This document shows, piece after piece, positions 19,410 to 30,609 of a DNA stretch of 64,000 bases. Both the position numbers and the translations under genes were made by a program. Each line of letters opens with the position of its first letter. The stretch's first letter is position 1. The DNA comes from Sphaerulina vaccinii. Lineage: Eukaryota > Ascomycota > Dothideomycetes > Mycosphaerellales > Mycosphaerellaceae. The DNA lies in NCBI GenBank assembly GCA_022570795.1, contig JAKUDP010000005.1, forward strand, positions 62,001 to 126,000, in the 5' to 3' direction. The notes beneath the pieces are model-generated. The model searched no databases. It had not been told where the DNA came from and saw nothing but the letters and a program-made list of their open reading frames with translations.

Positions 19410-20858
19410 ATGTCGGCTGGCATGACAGACTATGGTGTCGTCCGCGATGGCGGCTACCAAGAGGAGAAGCCACTTGGCGATCAAGCCAGCGGGAGCAGCA
19501 TGGCCAAGGATGCTGAGAAGTACGATCCAGAAAGGCAGCTTGCCGAAACAGAGACTCTGCAGGAAGGGAAACATGACGACAAGTTTAGGAGGCTCGGATG
19601 GCAACGACTCACGATATGTCTGATCGTGGAAGCCATCGCACTTGGGTCATTGTCGGTTCCTTCAGCATTCGCAACTCTCGGCATGGTACCAGGTGTCATC
19701 ATGTGTGTCGGTCTCGGTCTGGTCGCCATCTACACATCATACGTTATCGGACAGGTCAAGCTCAAGTACCCCCAAGTTGACGACTATGCCGAAGCTGTCA
19801 AGCTGATCTGGGGACGATTTGGGTACTACCTCACCGCGACCATGTTCGTGCTCTTCCTGGTGTTGCTCGTTGGCTCTCACGCCTTGACTGGAACGATTGC
19901 CTGGATTCGCCTTGTTGATGATCCAACGTTATGCGCGTTGATCTTCTCCGTGGTCTCGGCCATCATTCTCTTCGTAGTGGCTCTCCCTCCAACCTTTCAC
20001 GACTTCGCGATTCTCGGATATATCGACTTCGCCTCTATCATTGCTGCTATTGGCATTACCATCATCGCCACTGGCATTGACGCGCACAAGGCACCAGGCG
20101 GTCTGTCTGGCGTCGACTGGTCGTTGTGGCCAGCAGAGGGAACGACCTTCTATGCAGCTTTCCTGTCAACGACCAACATCATCTTCGCCTACTCATTCGC
20201 TGTTTGCCAATTCAGCTTCATGTCTGAGATGCACACTCCAAAGGACTTCGTCAAGTCGATCTGGGCTCTTGGTCTGATCGAGATCTTCATCTACACCGTT
20301 ACTGGTGCTCTTGTCTACGCGTTCGTTGGCTCAGCAGTGAAGTCTCCAGCGCTCCTTTCACTGCCAAACACTACCTCGAAAGTGGCGTTCGGCATTGCAC
20401 TTCCAGTCATCTTCATCTCCGGCAGCATCAACGGAACAGTCGTAGGACGGTACATCATGGACCAGGCTTTTAAGAACAACCAAACCATCAGAAGGATTGA
20501 AGGCGTGAAGGGCTGGGGTATCTGGATCGCTCTCATCGCTGTGATCACGATCATTGGCTGGGTCATCGCTGAGGCCATTCCATTCTTCAACGCCCTTCTC
20601 GGTCTGATCTCCGCACTCTTCATCTCGGGCTTCACATTCTACTTCCCAGCTCTTTTCTGGTTCCAGCTCATCAAGGACGGAAAGTGGAACAAGGATATGA
20701 AGAACATCACTTTGTCCATTATCAACGCAATCGTCCTTGCCATCGGAGCCGTTGTGCTTGTTGCGGGAACGTATGCCAGTGTAGAGGACATCATCCACCA
20801 GTACACTTCTGGAAGTGTAAGAGGGAGTTTCACTTGCGATTCTTCAGGCTACGCGTAA
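19410..20858 (+). CDS. Amino-acid permease, AAAP family (Mtr-like)
   Basis: 482 residues from the ATG at 19410, no intron. The protein belongs to the amino acid/auxin permease family and most resembles the Neurospora neutral/aromatic amino-acid transporter Mtr. It has a hydrophilic N-terminus of about 70 residues (DDKFRRLGWQRLTICLIVEAI marks the first helix) and about 11 hydrophobic helices, including GSLSVPSAFATLGMVPGVIM and AFALGYIDFASI-like segments. Also visible are SFMSEMHTPKDFVKSIWAL and ISGSINGTVVGRYIMDQAFK. An in-frame upstream extension exists, but it lacks family similarity, so the ATG opening MSAGMTDYGVVRDGGYQ is chosen. It sits in the plasma membrane and imports amino acids by proton symport, as known for the family. 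Confidence 0.9.
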   Translation: MSAGMTDYGVVRDGGYQEEKPLGDQASGSSMAKDAEKYDPERQLAETETLQEGKHDDKFRRLGWQRLTICLIVEAIALGSLSVPSAFATLGMVPGVIMCVGLGLVAIYTSYVIGQVKLKYPQVDDYAEAVKLIWGRFGYYLTATMFVLFLVLLVGSHALTGTIAWIRLVDDPTLCALIFSVVSAIILFVVALPPTFHDFAILGYIDFASIIAAIGITIIATGIDAHKAPGGLSGVDWSLWPAEGTTFYAAFLSTTNIIFAYSFAVCQFSFMSEMHTPKDFVKSIWALGLIEIFIYTVTGALVYAFVGSAVKSPALLSLPNTTSKVAFGIALPVIFISGSINGTVVGRYIMDQAFKNNQTIRRIEGVKGWGIWIALIAVITIIGWVIAEAIPFFNALLGLISALFISGFTFYFPALFWFQLIKDGKWNKDMKNITLSIINAIVLAIGAVVLVAGTYASVEDIIHQYTSGSVRGSFTCDSSGYA

Positions 20859-21278
20859 GTCTCTGAGGTTCGTCTCGAATGATTCCAGCAGCATAGCGTT
20901 GGCGCTATTTGGATTCGTCGGAAAGAGGCATGATCTGTGTCCATAGATGTAGATGTAAAACTGCATGTAGAAAATGAATGACTATGAATGACAATCAACG
21001 TTGAGCAGAATGAGCGAGTAGATGACTAGGAGATGTGGAAGCAGCAATCTGAAGCTGTTATACTGCCCGCTATGGCGCCCTACTACCTGCCCTATCTGTC
21101 AGGAGATCCTCTTTCGTTGAGCTAATATGAGCGCCATATGCGATATCGGGATGCCATATACTCACTCACCTACACCTTATCTGTGACTTCAAATGATGGG
21201 ATCGAGTCATAGGAAGCGCGAGGCTCCCAGTCTTTCATTCACGACTAGGTGCCAAGTACGTCAGTCATATATCCTCTA
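20859..21278. other. Convergent intergenic region
   Basis: About 420 bp between the stop codons of the amino-acid permease and the sugar-type MFS gene. Nothing recognisable. Confidence 0.4.
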
Positions 21279-23182
21279 TCAGACTGACACTCCATCAATC
21301 ACTTCATCGAGTCGACCATCGGTCTTCTTGACCATCTTGTGCTTGGCAAGAGCAGCCTTAGGAGGCCACTTCGCCTCAAACACTTCTGTCAGCTCTTCCA
21401 ACGTCCTGCCCTTCGTCTCAACGCCAACGAAGTACCAGATAACGCCTGATGATCTGTCAGCTCCATGATACGGGAGAAGATGGACAACACGTACTGTACG
21501 CTAAGTTGAGAGCAACGAAGACCAAGTAGTACTTCCATGCTATGGCTTTGAGTGCTACGGCTGTGACGTACGTGTTGTAGAAGTTTGCGGTGTTGTTCAT
21601 GATGATGTGCTATCGTATATGTCAGCAGGATCTCTCCGTTGACTCAGTCACAGTACTCACAATGCCCATGCCGGTAGCACGAGTATGGTTGTCCAGACTC
21701 TCAGCACAATAGGTCGCTGTCAACGGCGTATAGATGAAGCTATATGCACAGCCAAACAAGAAGATCTAGATTAGAGTCAGTGCCGGCCTTGCTGCTGAGT
21801 CTGGAAACGCTCACCATGGCCACGCCTGCATTCGAAAGAGCTACACCTGCACCGGCTGCAGCGTGACTGTCAGTGAATTGTGATGAGAAGCCCGTGACAG
21901 CCGCGAAGAGTCCAGCAAGCACTAGAGAGCCAGCCCACAGCTTCGTCCGACGACCAATCCAGTCGTTTGTTGCCGATCCAGCTAAAGCTCCTATGCAGCT
22001 AACGATACTATTGACGAATGTAAGCAGTAGCCTACGGTCCGTTGATACAATTCCAAGCTGGTGATACATAGTGGGCAAGTAATAAGTTAGAACAGAGTTG
22101 CCGGATAGCTGACTGCCATAGCTCATTAGCAGCACCATGAGAAGTCTCCAGCGAGCAGAATGGGTCTGTACAAGTTCTCGCCAGTCCCACCAAGCTCTAG
22201 ACTTCTGCACGGAGATCGACTCCTGGAACTCTTGGAGCTCAAGCTGGACAACAGGATGATTTACATCGCCGGCGCCATGGTATTTGGCGAGAATCTTCGA
22301 AGCTTCGTCTATGCGACCATGTGCGCAGAGCCATCTCGGTGATTCAGGTATCAGAAAGCAGCCTAATAGGATGAAGATTGGTCTGTGATTGTTAGCTTGG
22401 TCAGTAAGTAGGCAGAAAGAGTCTCCTCACGGTATGCATTGGAGGCCCAGCGGAAGTCTCCAAGATAAAGAAGAAGTTTTGTTCTTAGCAGTCGCATATG
22501 TTACGCCAGTCGCAAGTATGGCTCCCGAGTAAAAGAATGTGTTGTAGTAGCCCGTGACTCTAGCTCTCCATTGCGGTGGGGCGAGCTCAATGGCATAAGT
22601 AGGTGCTGCCGAAGTCCCTAGTGCAATGCCAAATCCGAGGACGAATCGTCCACCTAGTAAGTACGCTTCAGACTGGGCTACAGTAACAACAATGGCTCCG
22701 ATCATCAAGATGATCGCGCCAATGCCCATTCCAGCTCGTCGGCCGCCGATGTCGACAATAGCTCCCGTGAAGATCGCACCCACCATACTGCCGATGGTGT
22801 AGATGGCAAAAATAATGCCGGTTGAGGATCCAGTCTCTTCCTTGTGAAAGTACTTCTTATACTGGTCCATAGCGTTGATCGTACTGAAGATAGAGCCATC
22901 GAAGCCAGATGCGGTCGCATTGAGACATGCCGTCAACAAGATCAGATACAGCTGGAGTGAGGTTCTTGACCAGGGATCGAGTGGTGCTGCAGTCGTAGCT
23001 TGGAAGAATGCGGTGTTGCCTTGTACTTCGAGAACTTGTGCGATGGAGACCGGCTCTTTGCCATCATCGTGAAGAGCTTCTGAGCTGCCTATACTGGCAA
23101 CAGGCTCTAAAGCACCATGATCCTTGGACATCATTTCGAGTTGTCGTTCGAACTCATCCGAAGTTACTCTCTCTTTGGCCAT
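21279..23182 (-). CDS. MFS sugar transporter (lactose/hexose-permease-like)
   Basis: Five exons on the minus strand: 22431-23182, 21815-22382, 21661-21765, 21495-21609 and 21279-21445. The introns are 48-51 bp, all with GTNNGN donors and CAG/TAG acceptors, and phases agree throughout. The product is 568 residues of the sugar-porter branch of the major facilitator superfamily: a cytoplasmic N-terminus of about 90 residues, then helices with GFDGSIFSTINAM, DIGGRRAGM, GRFVLGFGIALG, PESPRWLCAHGR and a C-terminal GVETKGRTLEELTEVFEAKW. These are standard signatures (R-X-G-R-R loop, PESPR, ETKGxTLEE). The substrate cannot be told from sequence; the best guess is a disaccharide or hexose. Confidence 0.9.
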
Positions 23183-23791
23183 GATTCCAAGCGTGTCCTC
23201 GTTTGAATAGTAATGGAGGTGGCGAGGACGAAGATTAGCTCACATTTCAGCTGGTTCTATCAGATGTATTGTGCTGATAAGGTATCGTATCTCTTCTGTG
23301 CTATCGGTGCAACTGCAACGTGACAGGGTTACAGTGTCTCCTCACGCGGTGTTCCTGCATCCTGTTGTACATCGCAGGGTACATAGGCAGAAGCCAAAAG
23401 CTACAGATTAGCACGGCAGTGATCCTGCTAGCGTTCGAGACTTTTGTTCTCGCTGGCAACACTGGGTGATGAGAGAAGGGAATCATAGGACCTCATTGAT
23501 CTGCCTTTCGAGAATCTGTTCGCCCTCGACGTTGTTGTTCTGATGAAGTGCAGGATCGTGCCCAGACTGATCAGCGTACAAGCTCCCCAAGCTCGCACAA
23601 CCTCGCAACCTCGCAAGCCCCACCTGCCGAAGCTGGCCCATGTTCATCGGCCAAGGTATCGGCCAACCTCATGTACGATGCCTGGCTGACGACGTAGCAT
23701 TGCGTGCTTCACTATTCGCAGACCGCCAGTTCTCTATATCAGTCACATAGCAAAGACTGAAGCACGCCCAGACCTCACATCACAAACCACA
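23183..23791. other. Divergent promoter region of the sugar porter and PhyH dioxygenase
   Basis: 609 bp without a supported gene. A CTCGCAACCTCGCAA-type direct repeat (CTCGCAA three times around 23592-23618) is the only local pattern. Confidence 0.4.
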
Positions 23792-24824
23792 ATGACAAAA
23801 CCTCAATTCCTTGCGGACCTCGAAAGAGACGGCTACGTTGTAGTCCCCAATATCGTCCCTCAATCTTCTTGCGACGCATTCATAGAGTCCGCGTGGTCCT
23901 GGCTAGAAGCCTTCCCACATGGCTTCAAGCGCGATGATCGAAGTACCTGGACTGCAGAGCACCTTCCCTCCGGCCAAGAAAAGGGTCTCTATAATCGCTA
24001 CTCGGTAAACCACGAGGCCTTTGTGTGGAAGATCAGAACCGAGCCTGGGATTACAAGGGTCTTCGAACAAATCTGGGGCACTGATGATCTGATCGCATCC
24101 TTCGATGGGATGAATATCAGTCTGCCTGTCAATCCCGAAACTGGAAGAGTCGATGTTGAAGAGACGAAGCCTTGGGAACATATCGATCAAGATCCAAGGA
24201 CGATTGAGCAGTTCCAGCTATACCAAGGCATCGCGAACCTCTCCGAGAACGGTCCAGATGATGGTGGCTTAGTCGTACTTGAGGGTTCTCATAGACTGCA
24301 TAAGCAGCATTTCGAGTCGATTGGCGGATTCCGAGAGGACAGTGATCTTGGCCATGGCCAGAACGGATATATCTTCGAGCCGGAGGATGCGGACTGGTAT
24401 CGGCAGCAAGGCTGCAAAGAGGTAAAAGTCTGCGCAGGTGCCGGAGACTTGATCTTGTGGGATAGTCGGACGATTCACTGGAACACCAGTCCTAAGGGCG
24501 CTCGAACGAGGTTCGTAACATATGTCTGTTATTGCCCGAGGAGTCTCATGACAGAGGAAGAGCTTGCGAGGAAGCAGGAGGTGTTCGAAGCCAGGAAGGG
24601 CACGACACACTGGCCGGTAAGCCGTTGATCGCGTTGTAAAGTGCAATGAGGTGCATTACTGACCATTCCAGAACATGAACATCGTGCCGACAGACAAGGA
24701 GGACTACCATAATGCAAAGCCGAGACGACCAGATGACTCGTTAGACCCAGCAGATCGTACACGACCGTTCCACGAGCCTGAAGTGACTCCAGAGGTGCTA
24801 AGACTTGTTGGCGTGCGTGGCTAG
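23792..24824 (+). CDS. Phytanoyl-CoA dioxygenase family (PhyH) protein
   Basis: Exons 23792-24616 and 24672-24824 (55-bp intron, GTAAGC donor, CAG acceptor) encode 325 residues. It is an Fe(II)/2-oxoglutarate oxygenase of the PhyH type. The metal triad is visible as His130-x-Asp132 (HIDQD) and His229 (RTIHWN), and the 2-oxoglutarate-binding Arg lies a few residues later (GARTRFV). The N-terminus LERDGYVVVPNIV is typical. Fungal relatives hydroxylate diverse small molecules, including secondary metabolites, so the substrate is unknown. No biosynthetic backbone gene is nearby. Confidence 0.85.
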
Positions 24825-24937
24825 CTCGTTACAGTGGCACAGATGGTTTACCGTGCAGATTTGTAGTGTCCGTAGTGTGACCAGGAGAAGCCAGAGGGCA
24901 GCCCCAGCAGGACTTCGTCCGAATAACGATGATCTCT

Positions 24938-26932
24938 TCATCCCTTCCCGCCATCGTCTTCCCTCTCGCCTTCTAACCAGATCTCATGTCCATCCCCCTC
25001 TTTAACCCACCTCCCTGCAATCGCTCCCACAATAGCAAGAACTGCCATGCCCCACCAAGCCATTCCAACAATGCCTTGATTCAGCCCCAGTCCGTACACA
25101 TAGCCTGCAAGCACAGGTCCCACCGTCCTCGTAGCACTACTCACGCTCTGCGCAATGCCATGTATAGTTCCCAGAACGCTAGGGTGTGGACTCGCGTTAT
25201 TCACTAAGATGGCCGTAGAAGGTAACGCGAATGTGCGCGCTAGAACTTGGATGATCAGGACGAGAGTTATGGAAATCCATACCCAGATGCCGCTGGCCTG
25301 ATGTGGTGCGGCAGAAGAGCTTGGGATGATGGCCAGATATGGTGCGATGAAGTAGGATATCGGAAAGAGGAGCAAACTCATCCTGTAAGACCTGATAGTG
25401 CCTAACCAGAAGCTGACGCGAGGAAAGACGAGTAATTGTAGACTTATCCCAATAACACCCAGTATCGCAAGTGCTGTTCCAATTGCTGGTGGAGGGAGAG
25501 CTAGACCGCCTGTGAAAGCGAAAGGCGGATGTGGTTTGTAGTTTTCTGGGAGCGGAAGACTTTCTTCTGAGGCGTTGGGGTTGTAGCGTGGTGTGGAGAG
25601 GAAGACGAACCAGAGATTACTGAAAGTTCCGACATGCATTGCTAGGAGGCCGTGGGCGAGGAGTGTGAAGAGGACGTTTGGGGTCCAGATGCGACGGAAA
25701 GGGAGTTTGGCTCGTTTCCTGATCGTGGGAGGCGTTGAAGGTTTGCTGGATGTTGTGGCCAGTTCGAGGTCGTCCATGCTGCCATCTTCTTGTTCCTGCA
25801 GAGCTGTGTATTCCTGCGTTTGCGTCCTCCTCCTGCTGCATATCACCCTCCCCAAGGACCTCCCAATCTTTAGTCCCCAGTCCTCCTTACCTCTCAGCCC
25901 CTCTAATGTCTCCTCCAACCCCAAGACCAGCGCAAGAGTACTACCGATCAAGAACGTAGCGTTGACCAGATTCGGCAAGGCGTACGGAAAAGCCATAAAC
26001 AGCCACACCCCATCTTTCCCTCCAAACCTGCCACCAGGTCCAAAGAGCTGCGGATAAGTCCCTGCCGGATCAGCCAGCAATCCGCCCAGAAGTGGCCCAA
26101 CAATGACACCAATGTTGAACGTCATGGGCATCAGCAGAAATGCCCTACTCTGATACTTTTTCTCCTTCACAATCTCGCTGATCATAGTTCTCATAACTCC
26201 AATGTTTCCATTCAGGACTCCGCCGATTGCGCGCCAGAACATCGCTTCTCCGAAAGATCTCGAGAATCCGAAACCTAGACTACCCACACTCGTTCCTAAG
26301 AGCCCGATGAGTATGACTCTTTTCCGACCCATGTATTCTGAATCAGCCAATCTGCCCCAGAGCATGGCTGTCAAGAACTGGGCGCCTGTGAATGCTGCTG
26401 CTAGGAGACCGGCTTGACGAGCTACAGTAGCATCGGATGGAGGAGGTGAACCGAAGGATTTGAGTTGGTAGAACATGTAGCTCTGTAGTGAAGTTTGTGT
26501 CAACGGCTCAGACAGGCGAGCGAGGGTGAGGATTGCGAGTTGAGATTTCTTGGGGAGGTCGCGCCACGACACGGGCTGAGGTTTATCTTCTTTCTGGACT
26601 GGTGGAGGTAGAGGTGGCTCTGTGTCGTCAATGTTCTGGGCTGTGTTGGCGACGTTCTGTTGTTGATCATGTATTGGTTGTAAGAGACCATCATGCTCGG
26701 TTGTGCTGTTCTCCTCGTCCTCCTCTTCATCTTGACTGGTGATGGTATCCTTCCTCTTCCTCACATCCTGACTCTCCTCCCAAGCAATGAGCTCAATGTC
26801 AGCATATTTTCTGCCGTCCTCGTCGAAGCTGTGACCTTTACTGCTCGACGCGCTGGGCAGCAATGTGGTTGCAGCAGAGTCTACAGTATCGACGGTATGT
26901 GATCGTGAGTGTCCATATTGGCGATCGTCCAT
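24938..26932 (-). CDS. MFS transporter (ZIF1/Ycr023c-like)
   Basis: 664 residues from the ATG at 26932 (MDDRQYGHSR). The frame stays open upstream to 27070 without an ATG and meets a good acceptor (TTCTTGCAG, about 27066), so an upstream coding exon is possible. The first about 150 residues are hydrophilic and acidic. Then come 12 helices with SEPLTQTSLQSYMFYQL, WGRLADSEYMGRKRVILIG (motif A) and GVMRTMISEIVKEKKYQSRAF, plus a long central loop of about 90 residues and GTIHGIAQSVSSATRTVGPVLAGYVYG near the end. This matches the fungal/plant ZIF1-like drug:H+ antiporter group, whose members usually sit in the vacuolar or plasma membrane. The substrate is unknown. Confidence 0.82.
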   Translation of the reverse strand: MDDRQYGHSRSHTVDTVDSAATTLLPSASSSKGHSFDEDGRKYADIELIAWEESQDVRKRKDTITSQDEEEDEENSTTEHDGLLQPIHDQQQNVANTAQNIDDTEPPLPPPVQKEDKPQPVSWRDLPKKSQLAILTLARLSEPLTQTSLQSYMFYQLKSFGSPPPSDATVARQAGLLAAAFTGAQFLTAMLWGRLADSEYMGRKRVILIGLLGTSVGSLGFGFSRSFGEAMFWRAIGGVLNGNIGVMRTMISEIVKEKKYQSRAFLLMPMTFNIGVIVGPLLGGLLADPAGTYPQLFGPGGRFGGKDGVWLFMAFPYALPNLVNATFLIGSTLALVLGLEETLEGLRGKEDWGLKIGRSLGRVICSRRRTQTQEYTALQEQEDGSMDDLELATTSSKPSTPPTIRKRAKLPFRRIWTPNVLFTLLAHGLLAMHVGTFSNLWFVFLSTPRYNPNASEESLPLPENYKPHPPFAFTGGLALPPPAIGTALAILGVIGISLQLLVFPRVSFWLGTIRSYRMSLLLFPISYFIAPYLAIIPSSSAAPHQASGIWVWISITLVLIIQVLARTFALPSTAILVNNASPHPSVLGTIHGIAQSVSSATRTVGPVLAGYVYGLGLNQGIVGMAWWGMAVLAIVGAIAGRWVKEGDGHEIWLEGEREDDGGKG

Positions 26933-27435
26933 ACAGCAGTCGGCCGATACTAGACGCGTTTCCAGGTAGTCGGTATCGAGAGTCGAAGCGAAGGTGGATC
27001 GAGCGGCGGTATCGGCGTTTGAGAAATGCGCCAAGGGGATGTGAGTGATGACGAGGTATTGCAACTGCAAGAACGATGCAAATGTCTAAAAGGTAAGCAG
27101 AAATGGATATGAACAGAGTGGTGGATGGAAGTGCTGCTTATCGACATGAGTCTTTTGGTGATTCGTCGTTCTGCCGCCGCTACATGCACTTCGCCGCCTC
27201 GTGCGAAAAGACTTGCTTGCGGTGCCGACCTTCCGTTGGCGCTATGTGGTACGCTATCTGGTACCTGCAGCAGTACTTCGGCCAACATCTTGTGATGGCG
27301 ATGCTATCGGACATGTTCGATCATGTCTAGCAAGATATGGCGGTAGTGTGCTGTATCATGTACATACCTGCCGTCTACACTTTCACGACGCCGTCGCTAT
27401 GCAGCTTTTTCGTTACATCCATCTCCAGCGGTCGT
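26933..27435. other. Intergenic: MFS upstream region and CCT5 3' side
   Basis: 503 bp. The part up to about 27290 may carry an upstream exon or leader intron of the MFS gene; no other feature is seen. Confidence 0.35.
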
Positions 27436-29262
27436 CTAAAAGTCGTTGTCATCAGAACCAGCAATGATCACATTGTTGACTTTGAGCACCATGCGGCATA
27501 GCTGTGTGGCCAGGAGGAGTTGTTGACGCTTGGAGATCAGAGGATCGATGACGAAGTGTTCCTTCATGTCTGTAGTCAATGTTAGCCATGTCTGCATGTC
27601 ACAGTAGTCAATGCTGGTTTTCATACCATTCGTTCCAGTCTGCATGCAGTCAACGCCGAGACGTCCTCTGCCCTCACCCTTGCCTTGTCGTGCTTTGAGT
27701 TCTGACAGGGATTCGATAGGGCTCAACCCACTGTTCTCTGCAAGTGCCATAGGTACAGCGTCAAGCGCATCAGCGAACGCGCGCATGCTGTACTGTTCCA
27801 AGCCGGTGGTCTGGAGTGCTGCCTTCTCGACTGCCAACGAGCACGCGATCTCAGCAGCACCACCTCCGTAGACGATGCGGTTGTCCTTGACCAGATTGCG
27901 AACGACACAAAGAGCATCGTGAAGCGAACGCTTGGCCTCATCGATGATCATCTTGTTGCTACCGCGAATGAAAGCAGTGACTGCTCGCGAGTTGGCGCAC
28001 TCCTCGATGACCAGCATCTTTTCTCTCGTGGTGCCGAAGGACATCTCTCTGACAATGCCTGCGTGGCCAAGCTTCTTTGCGCTCAGATCCTCGAATCGTG
28101 GTACAATGCGTCCGTTTGTGGCAATGGCAATGAGTTCGATTTCTGGCCCGCCCACCCATCTTACTGCAGGAAGCTCGTTTGTGAGGAGGAGGTGATTTGC
28201 TTCATCGTCAAATCCCCATTGGCAGATGACCACATTTGCGCCAGTGTCCTTGATTTGCTGGATCATTTCGGCGAACTTGGCCTGTTCGTACTTTTGCAAC
28301 TCCTTGAACTCAGCAACACTGGTAATGTCCAGCTTGTGCTTAGTCTTAGGCTTCGGTGGCTCGAAGGCACATGTGAGAATCGCCAACTTCGCGTCTCGTA
28401 CTTCTGAAGGCATCTGTGGGTGGGAGAAGTCCTTGTCCACGATGACACCCTTGACCAGCACAGAGTCTTCTAATGAGCCTCCGACTTTGCCATCGACCTT
28501 AATCAGCTCGAAGTCCACATCCTTTCGCTCCAGATCCGCCACTGATAGTACAGCATCCACTGCCATTTGAGCAAATTGTCCATGTGCTTTTGAGACGATC
28601 TTGCTGCCCAGGGATGTTCTCGCGCACTTGTAGAGGTTATCCGTGTCCGTCCTGCTGAAAGGCATAACATCTGATATGCGGTCCAGCTCTGCCACTGCCA
28701 CTTCACAAGCCTGGTCATAGCCGTCTGCTATTCTGATTGGGTGAATCCCCTTGTCGATGAGTTCCGCAGCCTGTTCGAGGAGAGCACCAGCCAAAACTAC
28801 CACACCTGTTGTTCCATCTCCAATTTCGGCGTCCTGGGATTGTGAAAGTGATACAAGCAACTTCGCGATGTGGTCTTTGATCTCCATCTGACCAAGAATG
28901 GTAGCGCCGTCGTTGGTGACTGTGATGTCTCCATCGGGTGAGATGAGGATCTTGTCCAGTCCTCGTGGTCCTAGCGATGTCTTCACGATGGAAGAGACCG
29001 TGCGAGCAGCGAGGATGTGGTTCTTGACTGCCTCGTTGCCGTGTGTCCGCTTCTTGCGGCCTTGATCGCGAACGATGATGAACGGTCGTCCATTCTCATC
29101 TTGTGTGATCTGAGCTGGAAATCGTTAGTAGCTGAAGTCGGTCGCTCCTTCCTTTTCTCACATACCATTGCTCAGATCCAGATCTATTCACTTCAGATTA
29201 GCTCCTACCTCACTTCTCTCGTAGTCACTCTGATTCCACTCACTCATGCCTTGACCTGCCAT
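27436..29262 (-). CDS. CCT5: CCT5, epsilon subunit of the TRiC/CCT chaperonin
   Basis: 552 residues from four exons on the minus strand: 29244-29262, 29166-29183, 27627-29114 and 27436-27569, with introns of 60, 51 and 57 bp. The two first exons are tiny (19 and 18 nt) but phase-consistent and give MAGQGMNLDLSNAQITQD, a normal CCT5 start. TCP-1 signatures are visible: VKTSLGPRGLDKIL, TVTNDGATIL, QDAEIGDGTTGVVVLAG, VYGGGAAEIACSL and a C-terminal NNVIIAGSDDND. The subunit is one of eight in the cytosolic ATP-driven ring that folds actin and tubulin. The last intron is a multiple of three without a stop; if retained it would insert 19 residues before DMKEHFVIDP. It diverges from the HP1-type gene. 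Confidence 0.93.
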
Positions 29263-29732
29263 CTTCGCACTTCTTCTTGTGCCTTCACGGCGACTTTTTC
29301 AACTACGAACACCACCTCAATACCACACTTCCACGCTATTACTCGTCCAAGATGGGTCGTCGAAAGGGTCGTGCGAGAAAGGTGTTGACTGGGCGAAAGA
29401 ACGACAATAATCGGTGAGTTGCAGCCCAAACACAGCTGTCTCGAACTTTTCGTGGAGAGGCAGTCGCGTTCTCGGTTGCTGCCGAGAGCTCAAACTGGAA
29501 GTCGCGACTCGGAGATGGCTGGCAGACATAGACAGAGCTCCTCATTCGTCTTCACTTCTACTTCCACACTTCAACGACCTCCCTCCTTCAGCGCATTGCT
29601 GTCGCGTGCGCGCATTGAATATACCGCAACTAACATTCCGCGACGAGAAGGTCAGAACAGCAGGCGACGACAGCAGCCTCGCGCAACACACGCGCAACCT
29701 CCTCACACCACAGAATCACCTTACGTGCCGCC
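29263..29732. promoter_or_regulatory. Divergent promoter region of CCT5 and the HP1-type gene
   Basis: 470 bp between facing-away start codons. It contains a short ORF with a perfect splice donor (ATG 29352, GTGAGT at 29414) that may be an upstream ORF or leader exon of the chromodomain gene. Confidence 0.45.
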
Positions 29733-30609
29733 ATGCCTGGTCAGTCCACACATGCCTCTTCCAAAGGGTCGCGCGTACTAATGGATCTAAGCTCTTGTCG
29801 ATTCCGATGGCTCTGACATTGATGTGCCTGATGAAGTACCGGCCAAAAAGGTAGCAAAGAAGCAAGAAGAGGAGAGCGACGACGAGGAGGCCGAGGACGA
29901 ATACGTCGTGGAGAAGATCATAAGTCACAGCTTCCAGAAAAAGAAGACAATCTATTTGATCAAGTGGGCGGGATATGAGGATGAATCAGACCAGACTTGG
30001 GAGCCGATTGACAACCTGTACGCCACGCCCGCGACGCGTGAGAACCTCGACATACTAACACGCATTGCAGTTCCGGTGCGGTAGATATTCTAGAGGCCTA
30101 CCATCGCAAGATCGGCGGCACACCCGAACCACCCACCAAAGGCAAACCCACCAAAGCTAGCCTTGGAGGCAAGCGAACAGCATCAACTGCATTCGAAGAT
30201 TCTCCAGCACCCACATCAGGCAAAAAAGGACGAGGGCGAAAGTCCAATGCCAATGGCGAGGACTGGGAGCCTCCTCTCGGCTCATGGGAGGATCAGATCC
30301 AGCGCGTAACGGCAATCATCGAAGCCGATGAAATCGACCAAGACGGGATCATCAACAAGAAGAAGGGCGTCGCATCACTCGAAGGTCTCCTCGAATGGAA
30401 TAACGGCAGAAAGACACAGCATAAGATGCCCGTACTTCGCCAAAAATGCCCGCAAAAGCTACTGGACTATTATGAGGGCCATTTGTAAGTTGCGCCCAGT
30501 TACTAGGCTATTGCCACTGCTCGACTGAACCCCTGCTTAGACAATTTGTAGACTAAAGCCGAAACTGGAGGCATTGGAGGCTGATGATGACTTGGACATC
30601 CCATACTGA
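29733..30609 (+). CDS. HP1-type protein (chromodomain plus chromoshadow domain)
   Basis: Exons 29733-29739, 29792-30017, 30071-30484 and 30552-30609 give 234 residues. The chromodomain (YVVEKIISHSFQKKKTIYLI, then KWAGYEDESDQTWEP) begins near residue 45; its aromatic cage residues Tyr, Trp and Trp are present. Residues about 155-220 form a chromoshadow domain (WEDQIQRVTAII, LEWNNGRKTQHKMP, RQKCPQKLLDYYEGHL), the dimerisation module. Together they identify heterochromatin protein 1, which reads H3K9 methylation (Neurospora HPO, Aspergillus HepA). The first coding exon is 7 nt. Intron 1 runs from GTCAGT to a 3' end in CTAAG, an AAG acceptor after a TACTAAT branch site. The last coding residues, after the chromoshadow domain, are acidic. 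Confidence 0.9.

Noticed and set aside
24529..24762. Antisense open frames across the PhyH and other genes
   Set aside because: They mirror real coding frames and have no independent support.
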